Assembly: GCF_001039275.2 (NCBI RefSeq) | Contig: NZ_CP030117.1 | Coordinates: 3,038,001-3,102,000, forward strand | Source: Brevibacillus brevis | GTDB lineage: Bacteria > Bacillota > Bacilli > Brevibacillales > Brevibacillaceae | Direction of reading: 5' to 3' | DNA: 64,000 nt | Program-made: the position numbers and the translations under genes | The notes under the pieces: model-generated | Databases searched by the model: none | Seen by the model: only the letters and a program-made list of their open reading frames with translations | What the model was told of the DNA's origin: nothing | Part shown: positions 35,240 through 43,603 of the stretch, in pieces | How positions within the stretch are numbered: the stretch's first letter is position 1 | Layout: each line of letters begins with the position of its first letter

Positions 35240-37375
35240 TCATCCTTCCTGGCGCAAATGACAAGCGAGCTGTAATTTCAGCAAGTCTTCCGGATTGCGC
35301 AAATCGATATGAAGAAGCTCCTCGACTTTGCGCAATCTCTGATACAACGTATTGACGTGAATGTGCAGCTCCTTGGCGGTGAGTTGAGGGGATTGACTGT
35401 ATTTCATATAGGTCATGATCGTCTGTTCCCATTCCTGATATTTTTCCGGGTCTTGCCAGAATGGCGCAAACACATCTTGAATGAATGCATCAATATCGGC
35501 CTGACTCTGGTTCAGCATGAGGCGATTGACGCCCAGGTCTTTGTAGTGCACCACACCATAACGGCTGCGGTTGGTCAAGTAGTGAGCGGCTTTCTTGGCT
35601 TCTTCGTAGCTTTTGCTGATTTGCTCAATCCCGCTTGCCATACTTCCAACACCAATCGATAACGATGCTTCCTTGCCAAGTTCCCACTCATAGGACGCCT
35701 GTTGTAGCCTCTCCCGGATGTCCTTGCCATCTCGGGACCCGAGAGATCGGATAAGAAGCGTGACATGGTTATGGAATCCGTAGACAAACATCTGAGTTTT
35801 ACTGAACTCCCATTTCCAACGGGTAATGAGCCGATGAATGTTTGCTTCTAGCAAAGCCAGATCGTGGCACTGCGTCAGATGGGCATAAACTACGTAGTAT
35901 TTTGCTTGCGGCTGTAACCCCATCGAACGGGCGCGGTCAACCAGTTCATTGCCTTTGCTTGCAATCAGTTCTTGAAAAAGATCGTGTGCTCGCTTGTACA
36001 GCACGGAGCTGATCGATTGCTTTTTCACCAAATCGAGTATGAGCACAGCACGCCCTTGCTCGACCGTCATTCGTGCAAGATCAGATAGCCCGCATTCATC
36101 TAAGGGAATCATGAGACATCCGAGAAAGATGCTCCCATTGATTAGTGGATACAAACAAAACAGTTGATCGTCACCAGTAGCGGGAGAGAACAGGCTGACG
36201 GAAACAGGCTGTCTTCTTTTGTTCAGCAATGAATACAGTTCATCCCAGCTAAAAAATAAAACACTCTTTTCCGGATACATTTTCTGCTCAAGCCAATCGG
36301 CAAAATAGATGGAATGGCCTGTCATTTTGCTGAGGGTCTTTACGATTGTTTCTGCCCCTTTATTTTGCAGGGACAACTGCTTGATCGATTCATGGATCTG
36401 GTTGCGCTGTATCAAATCATCATGCTTAGCTTGCAGTTGGGCACTCATGGCAGCCATATGTTCATACGCTCGCTTGACTTCTGCATAGAGTTCGGCATTT
36501 TGCAGGGCAATGGAAGTTTGGTCTGCGAAGCCTTGGAGGAGGTCGAGGTCGTACTCCGTAAACACATTTTCCTGATAAAACTGATGCAGAACCAGCACGC
36601 CGATACGCTTTTCTTCACGTGATATTGGAACGCATAGCAATCCATTCAAGTCTCGCAATGTTTTTGCGTGGTTCAGGGAGTGAAAGTTGTCAGCGGAGAT
36701 GTCCTTCATCGCGTAGGTTGTTTCTTGACTGGTTTTGTACATGCGCGGGATACCGTCTTCAAACACTTTGCCCGCGATGGATTCGCCCACCCGCATTTTG
36801 AGATCCTTGAACACCGTATCATGAAAACCGACGGTCGCTTTCGGGATCAATCGGTCGATAGTGGGATCATACAAGTGCAAAAGACCTGCATCAGCTGCCG
36901 GGATAACAGCCAGTGCGTTACCAATGATGCCACGGATGATTTGGTGAACGTCGAGGGTTGCAGATATGGAGCGAATCCCTTCAAAGAGCTTCTTGCTTTC
37001 CTCCGCTTTGGCAGTCATTTTTTCTTCTGCCAACAACAGGTGAATCCCGAACCACAGTAGTTCCCGTTGGTCAGAGGTAAGGATGACTGATTGGTTTGCT
37101 TTATGTGCAAGGCAAATAACAGCTTGTCCTTCCTTTTCGTAGAAAAAACGGTACATCTGTTGGGAGGGAAGAGACTCATATGTATAACGCATGTGGCTAG
37201 CATCGCCGTCACAGCGAGGTACTGTCGTAGGGGGAATATTTGTGGCAGCGGTTTCATGGAAAGAGGAAAAAATAAGCCGAAAATGTCGATCACGCGAAAA
37301 TTGGAACCAGATCGAAAATGGCTGATCACCAAACCATTCGTGCAGCTTTTGAAGCAGGAGCGAAAATGAATTCAT
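35240..37375 (-). CDS. GAF-domain PucR/CdaR-type transcriptional activator
   Basis: This 711-residue regulator has a poorly conserved N-terminal region, a GAF domain near residues 140-300 (VHQIIRGIIGNALAVIPAADAG) and a coiled coil. A GGDEF-like CdaR middle region (SLSIGVGSMASGIEQISKSYEEA) follows, with a C-terminal PucR helix-turn-helix (LHIHVNTLYQRLRKVEEL). The start at 37375 follows GGAGGACAC. The open frame reaches 37681, but that part overlaps the divergent dehydrogenase gene. It probably activates the ALDH-HIBADH operon, which begins about 120 bases away. Confidence 0.83.
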   Translation of the reverse strand: MNSFSLLLQKLHEWFGDQPFSIWFQFSRDRHFRLIFSSFHETAATNIPPTTVPRCDGDASHMRYTYESLPSQQMYRFFYEKEGQAVICLAHKANQSVILTSDQRELLWFGIHLLLAEEKMTAKAEESKKLFEGIRSISATLDVHQIIRGIIGNALAVIPAADAGLLHLYDPTIDRLIPKATVGFHDTVFKDLKMRVGESIAGKVFEDGIPRMYKTSQETTYAMKDISADNFHSLNHAKTLRDLNGLLCVPISREEKRIGVLVLHQFYQENVFTEYDLDLLQGFADQTSIALQNAELYAEVKRAYEHMAAMSAQLQAKHDDLIQRNQIHESIKQLSLQNKGAETIVKTLSKMTGHSIYFADWLEQKMYPEKSVLFFSWDELYSLLNKRRQPVSVSLFSPATGDDQLFCLYPLINGSIFLGCLMIPLDECGLSDLARMTVEQGRAVLILDLVKKQSISSVLYKRAHDLFQELIASKGNELVDRARSMGLQPQAKYYVVYAHLTQCHDLALLEANIHRLITRWKWEFSKTQMFVYGFHNHVTLLIRSLGSRDGKDIRERLQQASYEWELGKEASLSIGVGSMASGIEQISKSYEEAKKAAHYLTNRSRYGVVHYKDLGVNRLMLNQSQADIDAFIQDVFAPFWQDPEKYQEWEQTIMTYMKYSQSPQLTAKELHIHVNTLYQRLRKVEELLHIDLRNPEDLLKLQLACHLRQEG

Positions 37376-37436
37376 CCACGTGTCCTCCATGTAGAGAAAT
37401 ACACATTTATAGTTGGAAATAAGTGTCTGTATATAC

Positions 37437-37466
37437 ATTGTATTCATAATTTTTGCTATATACAAT
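37437..37466. promoter_or_regulatory. Inverted repeat between the PucR gene and its probable target
   Basis: ATTGTAT at 37437-37443 and ATACAAT at 37460-37466 form a perfect 7-base inverted repeat with a 16-base AT-rich spacer, centred 48 bases before the dehydrogenase start. It may be the activator site or part of the promoter. Confidence 0.35.
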
Positions 37467-37498
37467 ACTCCTATAAGATACGGAAGGTGGGAGACGAT

Positions 37499-38950
37499 TT
37501 GACAGCAACCTACAATAATTACATCGATGGCGCTTGGGTGACGAGCCATACTGGGCAAGTTTTCCCTAGTACGAACCCTGCCAATACGAATGAGGTTCTC
37601 GGTTATTTTCAAAAATCGGACGGGCTGGATGCGCGTTCTGCCATTGAAGCTGCTGCCAATGCTTTTGGTGAATGGTCGCAAAAATCGGCTCCCTCACGCG
37701 GAGAATTCTTGTTCTCCCTCATTCACTTATTGGAAAAACACAAAGAAGACCTCGCAGAAACGATTACCCGCGAAGTCGGAAAAACTTTGCGGGAAGCGAG
37801 AGGCGAGGTCACCAAGACAATCACTTCCATGAAGCAGTTGACTGGGGAAGCCACTCGCCTGACAGGTCAAACGGTGCCTTCCTTTGATGAACGAGTAATT
37901 GGTTACACGGTGCGAGAGCCAATCGGGGTTTTCGCGATTATTGCGCCTTGGAATTTTCCATTGGGGATTGGCTTGTGGAAGATTGTCCCAGCTATCCTCG
38001 CAGGCAATACGGTTGTGTTCAAGCCAGCAAGCAACACCTCCTTGATTAGCGTAAAGCTGGTAGAGCTCCTGATTGAGAGCGGCGTACCGGGTGGTGTAGT
38101 GAATTTGGTAACAGGACCGGGTGCGGTAATTGGTGATGAATTGGCGAATCATCCACTGGTCAAAGGCATTTCCTTTACCGGTTCTTCTGAAGTAGGACTT
38201 GCCTTGGGGAGAGCAGTTGGAGCCAGAGGGGGCAAAATTCAGGCGGAGATGGGTGGGAAAAATCCGGCGATCATTCTCGCGGACGCTGATATTGACCTCG
38301 CTATCGATTCCATCGTACTAAGTGGATTCTTCGATAATGGGCAACGTTGTACGGGGACCAGTCGCGTATTGGTCGTTCCCGAAGTAGCCGAACAAGTAAA
38401 AGCAAAACTGATCGAGCGAGCGAAGAGCTTGAAAGTCGGAAATGGTTTTGATCCAGAGAATCATAACGGTCCAGTAGTGGACGAGCATCAGCTTAATTTG
38501 TATCTCCATTATGTACAAAAGGGGATCGAAGAAGGTGGCGTACTGGAATGTGGGGGTAAGCGCCTGGTAGAAGGTGATCTCGCCCAGGGCTACTTCGTCG
38601 CACCGACGGTATTTACCGGCATTACACAGGAGATGACGATTGCCAACGAAGAAATTTTTGGCCCTGTGATCGCTGTGATCGATGTGGATTCTTTCGAACA
38701 TGCTATGCAAGTGGCTAACCAGGTGGAATTTGGTTTATCCTCCACGATTTTTACGAACGATTTGCAAAAAGCTTTCCAATTTGTCAAAGGCATTCAGTCA
38801 GGTGTCACGCATGTCAATATGCCGTCGACTCATTTTGAATCACAGTTTCCGTTTGGTGGCAAAAAGATATCGGGATTGGGGCCGAGAGAGCAAGGGGAGT
38901 CAGCGCTCGATTTTTACGTCGAGACAAAAACCGTTTATATTCGACCATAA
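37499..38950 (+). CDS. NAD(P)-dependent aldehyde dehydrogenase
   Basis: This 483-residue enzyme of the aldehyde dehydrogenase superfamily has the catalytic Cys in GQRCTGTSR, the general-base Glu in EMGGKNPA and the cofactor motif GSSEVG. Sequence character is near succinate-semialdehyde or 2-oxoglutarate-semialdehyde dehydrogenases, and the substrate cannot be fixed. The start is TTG at 37499 behind GGTGGGAG. GTG at 37487 is the alternative. It is followed after 26 bases by a beta-hydroxyacid dehydrogenase, so the operon probably oxidises a hydroxy acid or semialdehyde intermediate. Confidence 0.85.
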   Translation: MTATYNNYIDGAWVTSHTGQVFPSTNPANTNEVLGYFQKSDGLDARSAIEAAANAFGEWSQKSAPSRGEFLFSLIHLLEKHKEDLAETITREVGKTLREARGEVTKTITSMKQLTGEATRLTGQTVPSFDERVIGYTVREPIGVFAIIAPWNFPLGIGLWKIVPAILAGNTVVFKPASNTSLISVKLVELLIESGVPGGVVNLVTGPGAVIGDELANHPLVKGISFTGSSEVGLALGRAVGARGGKIQAEMGGKNPAIILADADIDLAIDSIVLSGFFDNGQRCTGTSRVLVVPEVAEQVKAKLIERAKSLKVGNGFDPENHNGPVVDEHQLNLYLHYVQKGIEEGGVLECGGKRLVEGDLAQGYFVAPTVFTGITQEMTIANEEIFGPVIAVIDVDSFEHAMQVANQVEFGLSSTIFTNDLQKAFQFVKGIQSGVTHVNMPSTHFESQFPFGGKKISGLGPREQGESALDFYVETKTVYIRP

Positions 38951-38976
38951 GTATAGGGAAAGCAGGAGGAGCGAAG

Positions 38977-39867
38977 ATGGAAGCGATTGGTGTAATCGGC
39001 ATTGGTGCAATGGGTAAAGGGATGGTCTGTAATCTATTGCAAAAAGGCTACCACGTGTATGCCTATGATCCAAGTCCGGCAGCAAAAGCCTGGGCGAAGG
39101 AAAAAGGAGCGATAGTCGTCGAGTCTCCACGGGCAGTGGGTAGCGTAGCACGTGTCGTTTTCACTTCGCTTCCAGGTCCTGCGATTGTTGAGGAAGTCAT
39201 GCTGGGTACGGACGGACTTTTCTTATCATTAGGGGCGGGCAGTTTCGTGTTTGATACAAGTACGATCGATCCTGCTACAGCAAAACGTCTGAATCAGCAC
39301 GGCGTAGAAAAAGGGATCTACTACTACGATTGTCCGGTGAGTGGAGGACCTGCGGGTTCTGCTGCTGGAACGTTGACCATTATGGTCGGCGGTGATGAGG
39401 CCAAGCTTCCAGAAATCATGGACTATCTCAGGGCAATTGGAAAGGAAATTTTTTATCTGGGGGAATCCGGCGCCGCACAAGTTGCGAAGCTTTGTCACAA
39501 CTCAGTCGTTGCCGTCATCACAGCAGCGTTGGGCGAGGCGTTCAGTGTCGGGGCAAAAGCAGGTGTTGATCCACACAAGCTGGCAGCAGTCATGGACAAA
39601 GGCTCTGCCCACAATCGTGTGCTCTCTGTTTTTGGGCCTAACATCTTGTATGGTACGTATGAAAATACAGTCTTTTCCTTGGATCATATGCACAAAGATT
39701 TGCAGCTCTATGCGCAAACCGCACGTGAACAGCAAGTGCCTGTTCTCGTTGGAGGAACGGTTGCGCAAATGTATGAGGCAGCGAAAGCACAAGGCAAGGG
39801 TAGCTGGGATTCGAGTGCGGTCTGTACCGTGACAGAGGAGTTGGCTCATACAACGATTGCGCGTTAA
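38977..39867 (+). CDS. Beta-hydroxyacid dehydrogenase (HIBADH/GarR family)
   Basis: This 296-residue enzyme has the N-terminal Rossmann site IGVIGIGAMGKGM and the family motif DCPVSGGPAGSAAGTL. The catalytic Lys lies in GAAQVAKLCHNS. Members reduce or oxidise 3-hydroxyisobutyrate, tartronate semialdehyde or similar short hydroxy acids. AGGAGGAG precedes the ATG. It shares an operon with the aldehyde dehydrogenase and is followed by a strong terminator, after which the base composition becomes AT-rich. Confidence 0.87.
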   Translation: MEAIGVIGIGAMGKGMVCNLLQKGYHVYAYDPSPAAKAWAKEKGAIVVESPRAVGSVARVVFTSLPGPAIVEEVMLGTDGLFLSLGAGSFVFDTSTIDPATAKRLNQHGVEKGIYYYDCPVSGGPAGSAAGTLTIMVGGDEAKLPEIMDYLRAIGKEIFYLGESGAAQVAKLCHNSVVAVITAALGEAFSVGAKAGVDPHKLAAVMDKGSAHNRVLSVFGPNILYGTYENTVFSLDHMHKDLQLYAQTAREQQVPVLVGGTVAQMYEAAKAQGKGSWDSSAVCTVTEELAHTTIAR

Positions 39868-39885
39868 GCGTTGAGGTTGAAAGAG

Positions 39886-39927
39886 AAAGTAGACTACATC
39901 AACTATTTCTTGTAGTCTACTTTTTTT
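39886..39927 (+). terminator. Terminator of the dehydrogenase operon
   Basis: AAAGTAGACTACA at 39886-39898 pairs with TGTAGTCTACTTT at 39911-39923, followed by TTTT. It insulates the lanthipeptide locus from the upstream operon. Between here and 40203 I see only the lanthipeptide promoter and leader. Confidence 0.9.
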
Positions 39928-40045
39928 CGTAGGCTTCTCTTCCCCAAATAAAAGATGAAAAACTCAGTAGAGGTGACTCTCCAAGAATCTGGTATCATCA
40001 GCTATTTGGGAAATTTACTGAATATATCGCAGATTTCGAATTCAT

Positions 40046-40075
40046 TTGACAATAATATCCACTTATTGTTAAAAT
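40046..40075 (+). promoter_or_regulatory. Promoter of the lanthipeptide locus
   Basis: TTGACA at 40046-40051 and TAAAAT at 40070-40075 are 18 bases apart, in an AT-rich region about 130 bases upstream of the precursor gene. This is a near-consensus sigma-A promoter with a leader of about 120 bases. Confidence 0.65.
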
Positions 40076-40203
40076 ATGTAATATGGATTCGATTTAAAGG
40101 TGGTTAGAATTTTAGTTCGCGATGAAGAGCGGAGCATTAATATAGTACAAGCTTTATAATAGTCACGACATTTCATCTAAATTTTGGAAGGAGGTGAATG
40201 ATA

Positions 40204-40308
40204 ATGAATCAAGTACTGAATTTACAAAAACTTCCTCAAAACGAGGCAAGTGAAGCAGCTGCTAGGTGGTCATTGTATAGTAACATTTGCCATTGGCCAT
40301 GGGGGTAA
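40204..40308 (+). CDS. Class III lanthipeptide precursor, 34 residues
   Basis: This small gene encodes a ribosomally made peptide that the LanKC enzyme downstream should modify. The leader MNQVLNLQKL has the class III recognition motif (hydrophobic-L-x-LQ), then an acidic, Ala-rich stretch to about residue 22. The core SLYSNIC (residues 23-29) fits Ser-x2-Ser-x2-Cys, the pattern that gives one labionin or a lanthionine plus dehydroalanine. It is followed by HWPWG at the C-terminus. Cys29 is the only cysteine. The ATG follows a perfect GGAGGTGA, and a strong hairpin lies after the stop. The class is well supported. Ring type and cleavage site are predictions. Confidence 0.88.
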   Translation: MNQVLNLQKLPQNEASEAAARWSLYSNICHWPWG

Positions 40309-40334
40309 TGGTTGTTAAGTGCTTCTTCAGAGAA

Positions 40335-40370
40335 GACCTAGTTGAAGGGTAACTTCAACTAGGTCCTTTT
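40335..40370 (+). terminator. Terminator/attenuator between precursor and synthetase genes
   Basis: GACCTAGTTGAAG (40335-40347) and CTTCAACTAGGTC (40353-40365) form a perfect 13-bp stem with a 5-base loop, followed by CTTTT. Partial read-through would give much more precursor than enzyme, a usual arrangement in peptide natural product loci. It could also stabilise the short upstream mRNA. Confidence 0.88.
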
Positions 40371-40449
40371 GATTGAGACGAATAAATAAGATGTAGCTTA
40401 CAAATGATTGGGAGAGGTACATAAATCATTTATGAGAGGAGCGTATATC

Positions 40450-43071
40450 ATGAAGGCAAACATGGTTTATTATGATTATTTAAATGAAAACTCGAAATAT
40501 TTCACTCCTAACAAATCAAGCGTTACTGAGAGAGAATTTAATGTGACAAATTTATCAGATGATTGTGTAGTGAGCAAGGAAGAAAATTCCGTATGGAAAA
40601 TGTACATGTTTAAAGAACAATCCTTGCAAGCTCAAGGCTGGAAAATCCATATTAGTGCAACACTTGATAATGCCGAACAGATTTTACAGAAAGTCAGTAA
40701 TATATTGGTTGAACGTAAAGTCCATTTCAAACATCTTGCAAGCGAATGGGATTATCTTACTACAAACTCAAAGACCGCAAATAGAGCAAGTTCGGGAAAG
40801 TTTATTACGATCTATCCTCCTAGTGACGATGATTTTTTAAATTTATTAGATCTACTATATACCACTCTTCATTCTTTTGAGAGTGGTCCATACATTCTGA
40901 GTGACAAATGTTGGAAAAACAGCAATGTTTACTATAGGTATGGCGGATTTGCAATGATATTCAACGAACAAGGCGAATTGTGCATGAAAGATGAAAATGG
41001 TGAATTGCTTGTAGACGAAAGGGTTCCTTACTATAAAGTACCTTCTTTTGTTAAAGAATTTGATCAGTATTTAGATTCTTTAAACACCACATCTATTGAG
41101 GCTGAAGTAGAAAATAATAAATTTGAAGAATACGAATTTCAAAGTGCACTTCGCTTTACGAATGGTGGAGGAATCTATGTGACAGAAAGGAAGAAAGATA
41201 AAAAGAAAGTCATTATTAAAGAAGCAAGGCCAAAATCAGGATTGGATGGTCAAAAAGTTGATGCATTAGAAAGACAAAAAATGGAACTTGATGCGTTATC
41301 AAAGCTATCGAAAGTAGATGGAATTGTAAATATACTAGATTACTTTACACATTGGAAACATAGTTTTCTTGTGGAAGAGTATGTGGATGGAATTGACTTA
41401 GAATCCTGGATTGTAGCGAACTACCCTTTTATTAATAATGGTGATATCAAAGTCTACAAGAACAAAATACATAATATTCTTACTAAATTGGTGTCTATTG
41501 TTGAAGAAATGCATAAAAATGGTGTAGGAATGGGAGATTTACAACCAGCAAATATCATCATATCCGAAGATTTAGACGTTACTCTGATTGACTTTGAAAC
41601 AGCACGACCTAAGGATTTGGAAGGAAAGCCTACACTGATAACATGCGGATTCTCCCATCCACGTAATAAAAATAACGGAGAGAGGGACTGGTATGCAATA
41701 AAGAAAATTCTGCGATATTGTTTATTGCCAATTGGACCAATCGAGGATATTGATTCCGGTATGTATGCTTATCAAGATCAATGGATTGAAAAAGTTTATG
41801 GAGAGGATTTTCTACTATTTGTAGAAATGATAACGGAAAAATGTAATCAGCATTTATCGTTTATAGGAGAAGAGAATAGGTTGCAGGCCATTTATAAAAA
41901 TGCGATGAAAAAGGATATTCCCTCCATTATAGAAGGTCTCAGAAATGGTATTGAGAAAAATTTTGTTCGTAGCGAAAAATTAATTCATGGCGATATCAGG
42001 CAATTTGAAAGCAAAGCTGGGAAATACAATGTACAAAATGGGGGCACTGGAGCTGCACTAGCATTTTTTAGATCTGGTACTGTGAGTGAGATTATAAGCC
42101 ATTGGATTGAAAATGAATTAATGAGAAATATCGATTCTATTGAACAAGGTGGATTATTAACAGGGAAAGTAGGCATAGGGACAACATTATATGAAATCGG
42201 TTATAAAAAAGAAGCAATAAACATCTTTGCAAACATGAATCTTAATTCGTCTGATATATCATTAAGGTCAGGATTGTCAGGAATAGGTCTTGGTTTAGTT
42301 AGTCTTTATTTAGAAGAACAAGATGAACGTTTTCTAGAAAAAGCAATATTTGTCGCTAGTATCATTGATACTTTTATGAGCGAGAAGAAAGAGTTAAAAG
42401 TTCAGGATTGGGCCGGGATTCCAATCGGTATAATGGATGGTTGGTCTGGAGTCTCGTTGTTTTACTCGGCTTTGTATGCAGTCACCAAAAAGGAAAGTTA
42501 TTACCTAAAATCTATTGAATGCATTGATAAAGATTTAGAAAAAACAAAAGAAGACAAAAGCACATTGCAAACGATTGATGACTCCAATCGTTTATTACCT
42601 TACCTTTCAGGGGGATCGGTAGGTATAGGAATAGCAATCGTTTACCTAAATCATGTTAGTGATAAAAAACGTTACCAAAGAGAATTGAGCTTAATTACGA
42701 ATTTATATCGTGTTAGATGTAGCTTTAGTGGGGGGCTTTACGATGGCGCTGGAAGCTTTTTGATGATACCGCCTCTACTAGGAAAAAGTGATTCTGAGTA
42801 CACAAACAAAAAAGATTGTGTAATAGAATTGTTACGTTTATTTTTAATTCCTAAGGAAAATCATATTTTATTTCCAGGGCAGTTTTGTTATCGTTTGTCT
42901 GATGACTTTCAAACAGGGAGCTCTGGTATTATACTAGCTTTAGAGGGGATATTGAAAGATAACCCATTATATTGGCTTCCATTAATAAATATCGATGACT
43001 TTTATAAAAATACAAAATATAGACAAGATGAAGTATGTGTAAATGCCGCCCCAACTACAATCAAGCAATGA
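40450..43071 (+). CDS. Class III lanthipeptide synthetase LanKC
   Basis: This 873-residue three-domain enzyme has an N-terminal phospho-Ser/Thr lyase-like domain (about 1-200). A Ser/Thr-kinase domain follows (about 220-480) with the ATP Lys in KKVIIKEA, catalytic MGDLQPANII and metal-binding LIDFETA. The LanC-like cyclase domain (about 520-870) has GIMDGWSGVSLF and LLPYLSGGSVGIGIA. The zinc-ligand CHG motif of LanC and class IV enzymes is not seen, which points to class III. It should phosphorylate and eliminate core serines and form the thioether or labionin ring. The ATG at 40450 follows GAGAGGAG. The frame opens at 40408. Codon use is AT-rich, unlike both flanks. Confidence 0.93.
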   Translation: MKANMVYYDYLNENSKYFTPNKSSVTEREFNVTNLSDDCVVSKEENSVWKMYMFKEQSLQAQGWKIHISATLDNAEQILQKVSNILVERKVHFKHLASEWDYLTTNSKTANRASSGKFITIYPPSDDDFLNLLDLLYTTLHSFESGPYILSDKCWKNSNVYYRYGGFAMIFNEQGELCMKDENGELLVDERVPYYKVPSFVKEFDQYLDSLNTTSIEAEVENNKFEEYEFQSALRFTNGGGIYVTERKKDKKKVIIKEARPKSGLDGQKVDALERQKMELDALSKLSKVDGIVNILDYFTHWKHSFLVEEYVDGIDLESWIVANYPFINNGDIKVYKNKIHNILTKLVSIVEEMHKNGVGMGDLQPANIIISEDLDVTLIDFETARPKDLEGKPTLITCGFSHPRNKNNGERDWYAIKKILRYCLLPIGPIEDIDSGMYAYQDQWIEKVYGEDFLLFVEMITEKCNQHLSFIGEENRLQAIYKNAMKKDIPSIIEGLRNGIEKNFVRSEKLIHGDIRQFESKAGKYNVQNGGTGAALAFFRSGTVSEIISHWIENELMRNIDSIEQGGLLTGKVGIGTTLYEIGYKKEAINIFANMNLNSSDISLRSGLSGIGLGLVSLYLEEQDERFLEKAIFVASIIDTFMSEKKELKVQDWAGIPIGIMDGWSGVSLFYSALYAVTKKESYYLKSIECIDKDLEKTKEDKSTLQTIDDSNRLLPYLSGGSVGIGIAIVYLNHVSDKKRYQRELSLITNLYRVRCSFSGGLYDGAGSFLMIPPLLGKSDSEYTNKKDCVIELLRLFLIPKENHILFPGQFCYRLSDDFQTGSSGIILALEGILKDNPLYWLPLINIDDFYKNTKYRQDEVCVNAAPTTIKQ

Positions 43072-43230
43072 GTCGTAGAGTAGTGGTTAGCTTTGTTCTA
43101 TAATTGTATAAGAGTACCAAATGGACAGTGCTACCTTATGGTTGGTTGCTGTCGTTTTTTTGTTTGCGAAAGAGAAAAAGGTTGTTTAGATCCTGCATCA
43201 TGTCCAATGTGCAGAAAGGAGAGATACGAC

Positions 43231-43539
43231 TTGCAAGAACTAACCTCAACAGAACTGATCCAATACCTGCAAGAAAAAGAATCGGTCGCTCTTTTTGTCT
43301 ATACACCGATGTGTGGGACCTGCAAGCTAGCAGCACGCATGCTCGGCATCATGCAAGAAACATGGCCTACCGTTCCTCTGTATCAGATCAACATTAATAC
43401 GGCGCCTGCATTGGCAGAACAATGGCAAGTGACCAGCGTTCCCGCCTTGCTTATTTTTCACAGAAATGAATTGTTGGAATGCCATTATGCCATCCAGTCC
43501 GTTGGATTTTTATACGATGTATTGAAACCTCTGGCCTAG
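43231..43539 (+). CDS. Thioredoxin-like protein (YtpP-like)
   Basis: This thioredoxin-fold protein of about 102 residues has the active site TPMCGTCKLA (CxxC as CGTC) and the cis-Pro region in TSVPALLIF. It has no signal peptide, so it is a cytoplasmic thiol-disulfide protein. The start is taken as TTG at 43231 because AAAGGAGA lies 7 bases upstream. The open frame reaches 43093 and would add a Cys-rich 46-residue extension of doubtful status. Composition returns to that of the chromosome here, just after the AT-rich lanthipeptide genes. Confidence 0.82.
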   Translation: MQELTSTELIQYLQEKESVALFVYTPMCGTCKLAARMLGIMQETWPTVPLYQININTAPALAEQWQVTSVPALLIFHRNELLECHYAIQSVGFLYDVLKPLA

Positions 43540-43603
43540 ACATACACCTAATTCCTTCGCCTTGAATATGACAGAGAGAGAAGAAATGCGAAGGAGGAGG
43601 CGT

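Noticed and set aside
40408..40449. Upstream start codons for LanKC at 40408 and 40432
   Set aside because: The ATG at 40450 has GAGAGGAG at the right distance, and the earlier ones have no site.
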